A stretch of 64,000 nucleotides of DNA from DATCYX01 sp963714425. Lineage in GTDB: Bacteria; Chloroflexota; Anaerolineae; Anaerolineales; UBA4823. Position 1 is the first letter of the stretch. The number at the start of each line of letters is the position of its first letter. The DNA is taken from positions 372,001 to 436,000 of the forward strand of contig CAVQOI010000004.1 of assembly GCA_963714425.1 (NCBI GenBank), in the 5' to 3' direction. Of the stretch, positions 16,023 through 24,342 are shown in pieces. The translations under genes and the position numbers were made by a program. A model generated the notes under the pieces. It worked only from the letters and a program-made list of their open reading frames with translations, did no database searches and was not told where the DNA came from.

Positions 16023-17483
16023 ATGCAACCAAAAATCGAGTTACTTCCCAGCGAGCTGGTCCAGCGCATCCTGGATGAAGCCTACCAGCTAATGGAAAAT
16101 CCCGGTATCAAAGTCCAATCGCAGGAGGCGCGCCAGCTCCTTGCGGAAGCCGGAGCACCCGGAAAGCCATCTAGCGAGGTGGTCAGCATCCCAAGGATGG
16201 TGGCTGAGAACGCCCTTAAGACCGTCCCCCAGCAGTTTTATTTGTACGACCGGGATGGGAATCCCACGGTGAATTATGGTGGCGACGCTGTGCATTTCGA
16301 TCCTGGATCGTCCGGCGTTCACATGCTCGACGCCGAGACATTGGAGCACAGGCCATCCTATTCTGCCGACCTGGTGCGACTGGTTAAAGTCGCCGAAATG
16401 CTGCCCCAGTACGAAGCCCAATCCACGGCGGTTGTGTGCAATGAGATTCCCAAAGCGATCGGTGATTTGTTCCGCCTCTACTTGGTGCTGCTCTATTCCA
16501 GGAAGCCGATTGTCACCGGCGCGTTCTCGGTGCAAACACTGCAATCCATGATCGATATGCTGGCAGTCTTCGCCGGAGGGCGCAAGGAGCTGGAGCAAAA
16601 ACCGCAGGGCGTGTTTGATGTTTGCCCATCGCCGCCACTGATCTGGAGCGATTTCGGTGCGCAGAACCTGATTGAGCTAGCACGCGCCGCCGTCCCCGCC
16701 CAGATTGTCTCAATGCCACTGGCTGGCGCAGCTGCTCCGGTCACAATCTTAGGCGCAGTTGTGCAGCATGCTGCAGAATGTTTGAGCGGTATCACAATCC
16801 ACCAGCTTGCAAGGCAGGGCGCGCCTATTGTCTGGGGTGGGGCGCCGGCGATTTTCGATATGCGTAAGGGCACCACGCCCATGGGCGCGATTGAGACAGC
16901 CATGATCGATGCCGCTTACTCCCAGGTGGGGAAATCGCTGGGTTTGCCCACCCACACTTACCTGGGTGCCAGTGACTCCAAGCTGGTGGATGCCCAGGCA
17001 GGCATCGAGAGCGGTATGACCGCCCTGATCGGTGCCCTGGCAGGCATCAATATGATCTCTGGCGCCGGCATGCTGGACTTCCTGGCTTGCCAGAGCCCGG
17101 AGAAACTGGTGGTGGACGCAGAAGCGATCGCCATGGTCAGGCGCCTTCTGGATGGGGTCCAGGTGCACACCGAGACCCTGGCACTGGCGATGTTCGAGGG
17201 GATCAATTTCAAAGGTGAATTCCTCAAACAGCGCATCACCCGCGAGCTATTCGCCAAAGAGCAGGCAATCCCTTCGAAAGTCATCGACCGCGATTCGATC
17301 CGCGGCTGGCAACAGGAAGGGCGGCAGGACACGTTCGCCCGCGCCCGCACTCGCGTGGCAGAATTGCTGCAGGCATACCAACCACCCCAGACCCCGCCTG
17401 AGCAGCTGGGAGAGCTGAAATCCATGGTGGCGGCTCTGGCGCGCGGCGCAGGCATGGACGGGCTTCCGCATATTGAAGCTTAA
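16023..17483 (+). CDS. MttB-superfamily corrinoid methyltransferase, paralogue 2
   Basis: The 486-residue protein follows paralogue 1 by 5 nt. It keeps the overall MttB layout, with an N-terminal helical start (ELVQRILDEAYQLMENPGIKV), an 'FDPGSSGVHMLDAETLEHR' block and Gly/Ala-rich barrel strands. It diverges in the C-terminal block, where GPGGxFL is replaced by 'GINFKGEFLKQRIT'. No internal amber codon is present. The tight coupling to the corrinoid gene and paralogue 1 suggests these two act together, perhaps as a pair or on two successive methyl groups. The divergence may mean another substrate. Confidence 0.88.
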   Translation: MQPKIELLPSELVQRILDEAYQLMENPGIKVQSQEARQLLAEAGAPGKPSSEVVSIPRMVAENALKTVPQQFYLYDRDGNPTVNYGGDAVHFDPGSSGVHMLDAETLEHRPSYSADLVRLVKVAEMLPQYEAQSTAVVCNEIPKAIGDLFRLYLVLLYSRKPIVTGAFSVQTLQSMIDMLAVFAGGRKELEQKPQGVFDVCPSPPLIWSDFGAQNLIELARAAVPAQIVSMPLAGAAAPVTILGAVVQHAAECLSGITIHQLARQGAPIVWGGAPAIFDMRKGTTPMGAIETAMIDAAYSQVGKSLGLPTHTYLGASDSKLVDAQAGIESGMTALIGALAGINMISGAGMLDFLACQSPEKLVVDAEAIAMVRRLLDGVQVHTETLALAMFEGINFKGEFLKQRITRELFAKEQAIPSKVIDRDSIRGWQQEGRQDTFARARTRVAELLQAYQPPQTPPEQLGELKSMVAALARGAGMDGLPHIEA

Positions 17484-17622
17484 TCTTCGAGGCTCCACCG
17501 TAAATAACGTATGACTGCGTAAGACCATTCCAAAAAGGAGGAGGCTAATTATTATTTTGGAGATCGATACGCCGGTAACCATTCTATTCCGTTCGTTAGT
17601 GAATCGCTCAAGGAGAAAAACG

Positions 17623-18756
17623 ATGACCATTCGTAAGCATATCCTGATCATTCTGTCTGTGTTATTGGTTGCAAGCCTTACTTTGGCAGCCTGCGCTCCG
17701 CAGCCCACACAGGCTCCGGCGGAGCCACCCATGGCTGAAGAGACCGAGCCACCCGCTGAACCTCCGCCTGCAGAGACAATGGCGGGTCCGCTGGTAATGC
17801 TGGACTGGGCAGGCTATGAGATTCCCGAGTTTTGGGTTGAATTCGCTACCAATCATCCCGACGTGAAAGTGGAATTCAGCTTCCTCACCGAGAGCGCTGA
17901 AGTGTACTCCAAGCTGCAGAGCGGTTTCGAAGCTGACCTGGTGCACCCGTGCTCGAACTTCTGGAAACTGCTGGTGGACGAGAACCTGGTGCAGCCCATC
18001 GATACCAGCAAACTGACCCGCTGGGACAGCGTGATCGATTCTCTAGCTAAAGAAGGGGAGTTCAACGGGAAGCAGTACTGGATCCCATGGGATTGGGGCT
18101 TCGAATCCGTCCTTGTGCGAAAAGACCTGGTCGAAAAAATGCCGGAATCTTGGGCGGACATCTGGGACCCACAATATGCTGGGCATCTTTCCATTAATGA
18201 CTCTGGTGAGGCTGCCCATATCTGGGCGTCATTGGCTCTGGGTCTCGATCCATGGAACCAGACCGACGAAGAGTACGCTCAGGTAAGGCAGAAGCTGCTG
18301 GACCTGGCGCCAAATGTCCTGGCTTATTGGACCGGGCAAACCGACCTGGACCAGATGCTGGCATCCGGCGATGCCTGGCTGGGCGTTGGAGCATGGAACG
18401 CCTCTTATGTCAGCTTGCTGAATGAGGGGGTGGACGTAGCGTACATCGACCCGAAAGAGGGGCGCACCGGCTACCTATGCGGTTTCGCCATCCCCACCAA
18501 TGCCAAGAATGTCGATCTGGCCCACGCCATGATCGACGCCTATCTGGCGACCGATTCAATGGTGTACCTGGCGGATGAATACGGATACGGTATCGCTAAT
18601 GGCGACGCCATCCCTGAGGTTGACCCGCAAATGTCGGAGTTATTGGGCCTGACCGACCCAACAGTGATCGAAAAGACGATCTTCTACAAGTCAATTACTG
18701 CCGAACAGCGCGAGCTGTGGACCAACACCTGGTCTGAGGTTAAGACCTCGCAGTAA
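17623..18756 (+). CDS. ABC transporter substrate-binding lipoprotein (PotD-like)
   Basis: The 377-residue protein has a lipoprotein signal peptide ending in the lipobox LAAC, followed by a Pro/Glu-rich tether. Its mature domain resembles spermidine/putrescine-binding proteins. The start at 17623 is supported by AAGGAG and by the signal peptide. The binding cleft region is rich in Trp and Tyr (for example 'IPWDWGFESV', 'LGVGAWNASYV'), which could form an aromatic box for a cationic amine. It is the first gene of the importer and lies 139 nt after paralogue 2. It probably delivers the substrate demethylated by this cluster. Confidence 0.9.
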   Translation: MTIRKHILIILSVLLVASLTLAACAPQPTQAPAEPPMAEETEPPAEPPPAETMAGPLVMLDWAGYEIPEFWVEFATNHPDVKVEFSFLTESAEVYSKLQSGFEADLVHPCSNFWKLLVDENLVQPIDTSKLTRWDSVIDSLAKEGEFNGKQYWIPWDWGFESVLVRKDLVEKMPESWADIWDPQYAGHLSINDSGEAAHIWASLALGLDPWNQTDEEYAQVRQKLLDLAPNVLAYWTGQTDLDQMLASGDAWLGVGAWNASYVSLLNEGVDVAYIDPKEGRTGYLCGFAIPTNAKNVDLAHAMIDAYLATDSMVYLADEYGYGIANGDAIPEVDPQMSELLGLTDPTVIEKTIFYKSITAEQRELWTNTWSEVKTSQ

Positions 18757-18772
18757 TCGTACGCCAAGGAAT

Positions 18773-18963
18773 CTGGGCCTTCCCGGAGAGGGAAGCGTCA
18801 ACGCGAGCCCCAGAGGGGCGAACCTGCCGTAGCCTGCCTCTGGCAGGTAGCCTGCCTCTGGCAGGTAGGCAGGGATGCGATCTCAACGAAGAGTCTGAGA
18901 CTGCTTCGCACCTGCCTGCTTATCGCAGGCAGGGCTCGCAGTGACACTTGAGGGAAGGCCCAG
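18773..18963. repeat. 191-bp MITE-like element with 12-bp terminal inverted repeats
   Basis: CTGGGCCTTCCC at 18773-18784 and its exact complement GGGAAGGCCCAG at 18952-18963 bound the element. Inside is a tandem duplication of an 18-bp unit (18831-18848 and 18849-18866), itself a small hairpin (CCTGCC-tct-GGCAGG). A further hairpin (CCTGCCTGC / GCAGGCAGG) lies at about 18911-18933. No coding sequence is present. It sits inside an operon between binding-protein and permease genes. It may be an intergenic mobile repeat, and may also affect the ratio of binding protein to permease by folding in the mRNA. Confidence 0.75.
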
Positions 18964-18980
18964 GAAGGACCCCGGTCTTT

Positions 18981-19832
18981 ATGGAAAACCGTTCTCGCGC
19001 CGCGACCGTGATCGCGCCACCGGCGATTTATCTGCTCCTGTTGTTTATCCTCCCTCTGGGCATCATGGCGGTATTCAGCTTCCGAGCAGGCACCATCGGC
19101 GCAATCAGCCAGCAATTCACCCTGGATAACTACCGCCGATTTTTTGAGAACAGCACCTATCACCGGCTGTTATGGCGCTCAGGAATCATCGCCCTCACCA
19201 TCGCTACGGTTTCGACGATCCTGGCATACCCTCTCGCTTATTTTCTATCGTTCGTCGCTGGAGAGCGCCGGCTCACACTAATGACCTTGATTATCGTACC
19301 CACCTGGACCAGCTACCTGTTGCGCATCTTCGCCTGGAAGCTCATCCTGGGCTCTCAAGGCTTGCTCAATTCTCTGCTATTGTGGTTAGGGGTGATTGAA
19401 AATACCTCCCCGATCCTGCTCTACAGCCGGACTGCGGTGGTGATCACGCTGATCTATGTATGGGTGCCCTTCGTGGCGCTGCCTGTCTTCGCCGCTATGG
19501 AGCGCATCGACCGCAGCTTGCTAGAGGCAGCTGCGGACCTCGGCTGCAAGCCCTTCGAAGCCTTCGTGCGGGTAACTTTCCCACTCAGCCTGCCAGGCGT
19601 GATTGCTGGCTTCATGTTCGCTTTTATCCCTACCCTGGGCGAGTTTGTTACCCCGCTGCTGGTAGGGGGCGGTCAAGGTTCCATGTATGGCAACTTGATC
19701 CAGGACCAGTTTGTGCGCGCCCTGAACTGGCCCATGGGTTCGGTGATGAGCCTGGCGATGCTGGTCGTCGTACTGATCTTCATCTTTATATTCGTCCGTC
19801 TCGGCTCGGGCACCCGCCTGCTGGAGTTTTAG
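18981..19832 (+). CDS. ABC transporter permease (PotB-like)
   Basis: The 283-residue membrane protein has six predicted helices. The cytoplasmic EAA loop is 'LLEAAADLGCKPFEAFVRVTFPLSLPG', split here as EAAADLGCKPFEAF and VTFPLSLPG. It belongs to the polyamine-type inner membrane permeases. The ATG at 18981 is chosen because an AGGAAGGA sequence precedes it and the shorter N-terminus fits the family. The preceding repeat element ends 17 nt before the start, so the element effectively forms its leader. It forms the channel with the next permease. Confidence 0.92.
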   Translation: MENRSRAATVIAPPAIYLLLLFILPLGIMAVFSFRAGTIGAISQQFTLDNYRRFFENSTYHRLLWRSGIIALTIATVSTILAYPLAYFLSFVAGERRLTLMTLIIVPTWTSYLLRIFAWKLILGSQGLLNSLLLWLGVIENTSPILLYSRTAVVITLIYVWVPFVALPVFAAMERIDRSLLEAAADLGCKPFEAFVRVTFPLSLPGVIAGFMFAFIPTLGEFVTPLLVGGGQGSMYGNLIQDQFVRALNWPMGSVMSLAMLVVVLIFIFIFVRLGSGTRLLEF

Positions 19833-20639
19833 ATGAGAGCATCGCGCAGCTTCTCTCCATTCACAGCCTATTACTGGATATTAGCCTGTATCCTGTTCCT
19901 GCCTATCGCACTCTTGATTATCTTTTCATTTAACGATTCGGTCACCCTGGTCTTTCCGCTCAAAGGCTTTACCACGGAATGGTACCGGCAGCTAAGTAAG
20001 AACAGTGAGCTGCTGCGATCCGTGCGCACCAGTATTCTACTCGGGCTGGGATCTTCCCTTGTCGCGACCCTCCTGGGGGCAATGGGAGCCATCGCTATGG
20101 TGCGCTTCGACTTTCCCGGCAAGAACCTGTTCCTCTCGGTGGCGGCGATGCCTTTGGTGATTCCTTACGTTATCCTGGGTGTATCCTTGCTGATCATGTT
20201 CCACCAGATTGGGCTTTCACTGTCGGTCTGGGCAGCGGGGTTGGCGCACGTGGTCATCAGCCTGCCATATGCATTGCTGGTCATCGGCTCTCGCTTGGTG
20301 GGCTTTCCACAAAACCTGGAAGAAGCTGCCATGGACTTGGGTTGCACCTACTGGGAAGCGCTGCTGCGCGTGACCCTGCCGATTAGCTTTCCTGCTCTGG
20401 CAGCCGCCTTCCTCTTGTGCTTCACCATCTCCTTTGACGAGTTCGCCATCGCCTCGTTCCTGGTTGGCACACAGCCAACCCTGCCGGTGTACCTGTACTC
20501 TCAATTGCGCTTTCCCACTCGCCTGCCATTGGTGGTCTCGATGGCTGCCATCCTGATGGTCGCATCAATGGTGATCATCCTGCTTTCCGAGTGGCTGCGA
20601 CGGATTGGGCAAACCCCGCCCCCAAAGGCTAAATCATGA
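19833..20639 (+). CDS. ABC transporter permease (PotC-like)
   Basis: This 268-residue six-helix membrane protein begins directly after the stop codon of the PotB-like gene. The EAA loop 'EEAAMDLGCTYWEALLRV' contacts the ATPase. It resembles PotC and related permeases of the polyamine/opine/quaternary-amine class. It overlaps the ATPase gene by 4 nt (ATGA), a sign of translational coupling. Confidence 0.92.
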   Translation: MRASRSFSPFTAYYWILACILFLPIALLIIFSFNDSVTLVFPLKGFTTEWYRQLSKNSELLRSVRTSILLGLGSSLVATLLGAMGAIAMVRFDFPGKNLFLSVAAMPLVIPYVILGVSLLIMFHQIGLSLSVWAAGLAHVVISLPYALLVIGSRLVGFPQNLEEAAMDLGCTYWEALLRVTLPISFPALAAAFLLCFTISFDEFAIASFLVGTQPTLPVYLYSQLRFPTRLPLVVSMAAILMVASMVIILLSEWLRRIGQTPPPKAKS

Positions 20640-21745
20640 ACGCACCTATCGTCCAATTGCAAACAGTGAGCAAAACGTTCATCTCCCGCTATGGAGGCAT
20701 CGCCGAGGAGGTTCAGGCTGTGAAGAGCCTGGACCTCGATATCCACCCAGGCGAGTTCTTCACCCTGCTCGGACCCAGTGGGTGCGGAAAAACCACTACC
20801 TTGCGACTGATCGCCGGCTTCGAGACACCCACGCGAGGCGAAGTCCTCATCCAAGGGAAAAGCGTGGGCAAAGTGCCACCCAACCAACGCCCGGTCAACA
20901 CCGTTTTTCAAAATTATGCTCTTTTCCCCCACCTGACGGTATTAAAGAATGTTGCCTTCGGACTGGCAGTCAAGCGCATGCCACGCCCGCAGCGCGAGCA
21001 ACTCGCGCAGGAGGCTTTGGACCTGGTGCGCCTGGCAGGCATGGGCGACCGCAAGCCGAACCAGCTTTCCGGCGGTCAGCAGCAGCGGGTTGCTTTGGCG
21101 CGCGCCCTGGTCAACCAGCCGGCGGTGTTGCTGCTGGACGAGCCACTCGGCGCGCTAGATCTCAAGCTGCGCAAAGCCATGCAGATAGAGCTCAAGCAAC
21201 TCCAGGAACAGGTAGGGATCACCTTCATATATGTCACCCACGACCAGGAAGAAGCCCTGACAATGTCCGATCGCATTGCCGTGATGAAGGATGGCGTGCT
21301 GCAGCAGCTCGGCGATCCGGTCACCCTGTATGAGAAGCCTGCCAACCGCTTCGTAGCAGATTTCATCGGCGAGAGCAACCTTCTGCCAGGTAAGGTAGAA
21401 TCTGTTTCTGGGGAGCGCGCTACACTGGCGTTCGGGCAAGAGCTCATGTCAGCCCAAGTAGGGGATGCAAGTCCAGCTATCGGGCAGGAGGTGTACGTTG
21501 CCATCCGTCCCGAGAAGCTGCTGATCGCCTCCGAAGGTGAGATGCCGGGCAATTCGTTAAGCGGGGCAGTTTCACAGGTGATCTACATCGGCACGGACAC
21601 GCGCTACATCGTCGATCTGGCTTCTGGGGCATCCATCGCAATACGCGTGCAAAACAGCGGTGGCAGGGATGTTCAGGCTTTCCGCCGCGGCGAACAGGTG
21701 CGCATTTCGTGGGCGACCGAAGATGCCCGCACTCTGCATTTATAA
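20636..21745 (+). CDS. ABC transporter ATP-binding protein (PotA-like)
   Basis: The 369-residue protein powers the importer. It has Walker A (GPSGCGKTT), the Q-loop (FQNYALFPHL), the ABC signature (LSGGQQQRVALARAL), Walker B (LLLDEPLGALD) and the H-loop (VTHDQEEA). A C-terminal TOBE domain (about 280-365) is typical of PotA/FbpC-type subunits that sense or regulate. It ends 19 nt before MttB paralogue 3, placing transport and demethylation in one transcript. Confidence 0.95.
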   Translation: MNAPIVQLQTVSKTFISRYGGIAEEVQAVKSLDLDIHPGEFFTLLGPSGCGKTTTLRLIAGFETPTRGEVLIQGKSVGKVPPNQRPVNTVFQNYALFPHLTVLKNVAFGLAVKRMPRPQREQLAQEALDLVRLAGMGDRKPNQLSGGQQQRVALARALVNQPAVLLLDEPLGALDLKLRKAMQIELKQLQEQVGITFIYVTHDQEEALTMSDRIAVMKDGVLQQLGDPVTLYEKPANRFVADFIGESNLLPGKVESVSGERATLAFGQELMSAQVGDASPAIGQEVYVAIRPEKLLIASEGEMPGNSLSGAVSQVIYIGTDTRYIVDLASGASIAIRVQNSGGRDVQAFRRGEQVRISWATEDARTLHL

Positions 21746-21764
21746 AGCCTGGAGAACAATGATT

Positions 21765-23192
21765 ATGGCAAACAAAGGGCACTATCGCTTTAGTCGCCTG
21801 AACGACGAGCAATTCCAGCAAATCCACGCCGCCAGCCTGGAGGTCCTTGAGCGCATCGGTGTGCGCGTCTACCACCAGGAAGCCATCGACCTCTTGAAGA
21901 AAGCTGGGGCAAACATCGAAGATGGCAGCCTCGCTCGAATCCCATCGCGCCTGGTGGAAGCAGCACTTCAAACTGCTCCCCAGCGTGTGACCCTTTATAA
22001 CCGGGGTGGCGAGCCCGCCATGCCGCTGGAAGGCGAGGCGTGTTTCTTCGGACCCGGCTCAGATTGCCTCAACATAATCGACCACCGCACCAATGAGCGG
22101 CGCAAACCAGTGCTGCAGGATGTGGTGGAAGGCTCGCGCTTGTGCGACACCCTACCCAATATCGACTTTGTCATGTCGATGGTCCTGCCGAGTGACGTAG
22201 ACCAGACTATCGCCGACACGCTGCAAGCGGAGGTCATGCTTGCCAACACAGGAAAACCAATTATCCTGGTTTCGTATGGCGTGCACGGGTTGGTAGATGC
22301 GGTGGAGATGGCAGAGGCAATCCTGGGGAGCGAATCTGCGCTGCGCGAGAAACCCATTTTGACTTGCTACATCAATGTGGTCTCTGGGACGGTCCACAAT
22401 GAAGAATGCCTGGAGAAGCTGCTGTATCTCTCAGGGAAGGGCTTGCCAGCTGTGTACATACCCGGCTCGAACGCGGGCGTCACCAGCCCGATCAGCATAG
22501 CAGGCGCGGTGGCTCACGACCTTGCGGGTGGGCTGCTGGGTTTGGTGCTCTCGCAGCTCAAGCGGGAAGGCGCTCCTTATGTCCTGTCAGCCATGGACCC
22601 CGCATCCCTGGACATGCGCACATTCAGTTCGCCTTATGCGTACCCTGAGCGCGGCATTATCCGCTCGATGACCCAGCGCTACGGGCTGCCAACCTTTTCC
22701 CTAACCGGCACAGATTCAAAAACCATCGATCAGCAAGCAGCCGCCGAGGCAGCCCTGACCATCCTGGCGGAGGTTCTCATGGGGGGCAACATCGTGCACG
22801 ACCTGGGCTACCTCGAATCCGGACTGACCTTCTCGTTCGTCCAGCTCGCCATCTGTGACCAGATTGTCGATTGGGTTAAGGCATTCTTCCGCCCAATCGA
22901 GGTAAACGATGAGACGCTTTCCTTGGAGGTGATTGAGCAGGTTGGTCCTGGCGGGCAATATCTCAAGCACAAGAACACACGCACACACTTTCGCCAGCAC
23001 TGGTACCCCGACCTGTTTGACCGCGGCAACTACACCGACTGGCAGGCAAAAGGCGGGCAGACACTGGCGGAACGGGCTGCAACACAAGTCCAACAGCTGC
23101 TGGAGGAGCACCACCCCGAGCCTTTGCCACAAGACCTGCGAGCGAGATTGCGGGAGATCGCTCAAAGCGCTGAAGCCCGGATTGCACCATGA
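21765..23192 (+). CDS. MttB-superfamily corrinoid methyltransferase, paralogue 3
   Basis: The 475-residue protein starts at the ATG at 21765, 9 nt after GGAGA; an earlier in-frame ATG at 21759 is too close to that site. It has the MttB pattern: 'EEAIDLL' style N-terminal helices, 'FFGPGSDCLNIIDHRTNERR', and the C-terminal 'VGPGGQYLKHKNTRTHFR'. There is no internal amber codon. It ends in an ATGA overlap with the aminotransferase gene, so the two products are made together. This suggests that the demethylated product, or a by-product, is then transaminated. Confidence 0.9.
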   Translation: MANKGHYRFSRLNDEQFQQIHAASLEVLERIGVRVYHQEAIDLLKKAGANIEDGSLARIPSRLVEAALQTAPQRVTLYNRGGEPAMPLEGEACFFGPGSDCLNIIDHRTNERRKPVLQDVVEGSRLCDTLPNIDFVMSMVLPSDVDQTIADTLQAEVMLANTGKPIILVSYGVHGLVDAVEMAEAILGSESALREKPILTCYINVVSGTVHNEECLEKLLYLSGKGLPAVYIPGSNAGVTSPISIAGAVAHDLAGGLLGLVLSQLKREGAPYVLSAMDPASLDMRTFSSPYAYPERGIIRSMTQRYGLPTFSLTGTDSKTIDQQAAAEAALTILAEVLMGGNIVHDLGYLESGLTFSFVQLAICDQIVDWVKAFFRPIEVNDETLSLEVIEQVGPGGQYLKHKNTRTHFRQHWYPDLFDRGNYTDWQAKGGQTLAERAATQVQQLLEEHHPEPLPQDLRARLREIAQSAEARIAP

Positions 23193-24313
23193 TGAGCAGA
23201 GAATTCGTCCCCTTCAATTTCGAGCGCTTTGCATCAGCCTGGGAAAATACCGTCCAATATAACCTGGCTGTGGGCGGTGTCCACCCGCTTACATTAAGGG
23301 AACTGGTGGAAGAGACATCGTCGCTGGAGGACCTGCTTGATACTGGGATCGGCTATCCGCAGAGCAACGGTCCAATAGAACTGCGCCAAAAAGTCGCCGC
23401 CCTGTACCCGGGGGCTAGTGAAGAGAATGTGCTCATCACTTCTGGATGCTCCCAGGCAAATTTCATCTCGGTCCTGGCACTGCTTAAGCCGGGTGACGAG
23501 ATCGCAGTGATGCTACCCAACTATATGCAAATCTGGGGCATCGTCCAGAATTTTGGCTCGCCTTTCACGACTTTCTATCTTAAGGAAGCGCTGGACTGGG
23601 GTCTCGACCTGGATGAGCTTGACCGGGCAGTATCCAAGCAAACGCGTGCAATCTCCGTCGTCAACCCCAACAACCCCACCGGTCATGTCCTCTCACAAGA
23701 CGAGATGGACGCCATTGTCGCTGCAGCTGATCGGGTCGGCGCCTGGCTGCTGTGTGATGAGGTCTATGCAGGCACCGAAAGGTTGGCGGGCGAGGCATCC
23801 CACTCATTTTGGGGGCGTTACGATCGGGTAGCAGTCACCAACAGCATGTCGAAGGCTTACGCATTACCAGGCTTGCGCTTGGGTTGGATCGTTGCCCCCG
23901 CAGCGACCATCCGGGAAATGTGGGCCTGGCAGGATTATATTTCGATCAGCACCAGCATGCTTTCCAATAAACTGGCGCTCTTCACATTATCTCCCCATGT
24001 CCGCAGGCAATTGTTGGAGCGGACGCGGGATTTTATCCGCCGCGGTTATGATAACTTCATTGGCTGGTACCAGGAGCACGGCGACCTGTTTGATCTGGTA
24101 CCGCCCCAGGCGGGCGCTACTGCCTTTGTGCGCTACCACCTGCCGATCAACTCGACCGAGCTGGTCAAACGCCTGATTCATGAATCGACGTTCGTGCTGC
24201 CGGGTGATCTGTTCGGAGTGGACAACTTTATTCGCATCAGTTTTGGAATACCCGCAGAGACCCTAATGGAAGGCTTGAACCGGCTGGATAAGGTTCTGCG
24301 TATAGCATCATAA
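23189..24313 (+). CDS. PLP-dependent aminotransferase, class I/II
   Basis: The 374-residue fold-type I enzyme shows 'NPNNPTGHVLS' (phosphate/substrate region), 'LLCDEVYAG' (Asp that contacts the pyridine nitrogen) and 'NSMSKAYALPGLRLGW' (the Schiff-base Lys). The Arg that binds the substrate carboxylate is likely in 'FIRISFG' near the C-terminus. Its substrate is not evident; the class covers Asp, Tyr, Ala and Lys-type transaminases. Coupling to MttB paralogue 3 suggests it acts on the amino acid released by demethylation. Confidence 0.9.
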   Translation: MMSREFVPFNFERFASAWENTVQYNLAVGGVHPLTLRELVEETSSLEDLLDTGIGYPQSNGPIELRQKVAALYPGASEENVLITSGCSQANFISVLALLKPGDEIAVMLPNYMQIWGIVQNFGSPFTTFYLKEALDWGLDLDELDRAVSKQTRAISVVNPNNPTGHVLSQDEMDAIVAAADRVGAWLLCDEVYAGTERLAGEASHSFWGRYDRVAVTNSMSKAYALPGLRLGWIVAPAATIREMWAWQDYISISTSMLSNKLALFTLSPHVRRQLLERTRDFIRRGYDNFIGWYQEHGDLFDLVPPQAGATAFVRYHLPINSTELVKRLIHESTFVLPGDLFGVDNFIRISFGIPAETLMEGLNRLDKVLRIAS

Positions 24314-24342
24314 TCGCACCCATCACAGGCGAGGCACTCCCT

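Noticed and set aside
18831..18866. Tandem 18-bp repeats as a possible CRISPR array
   Set aside because: The two copies are directly adjacent with no spacers, and there is no cas gene. They are part of the 191-bp element.
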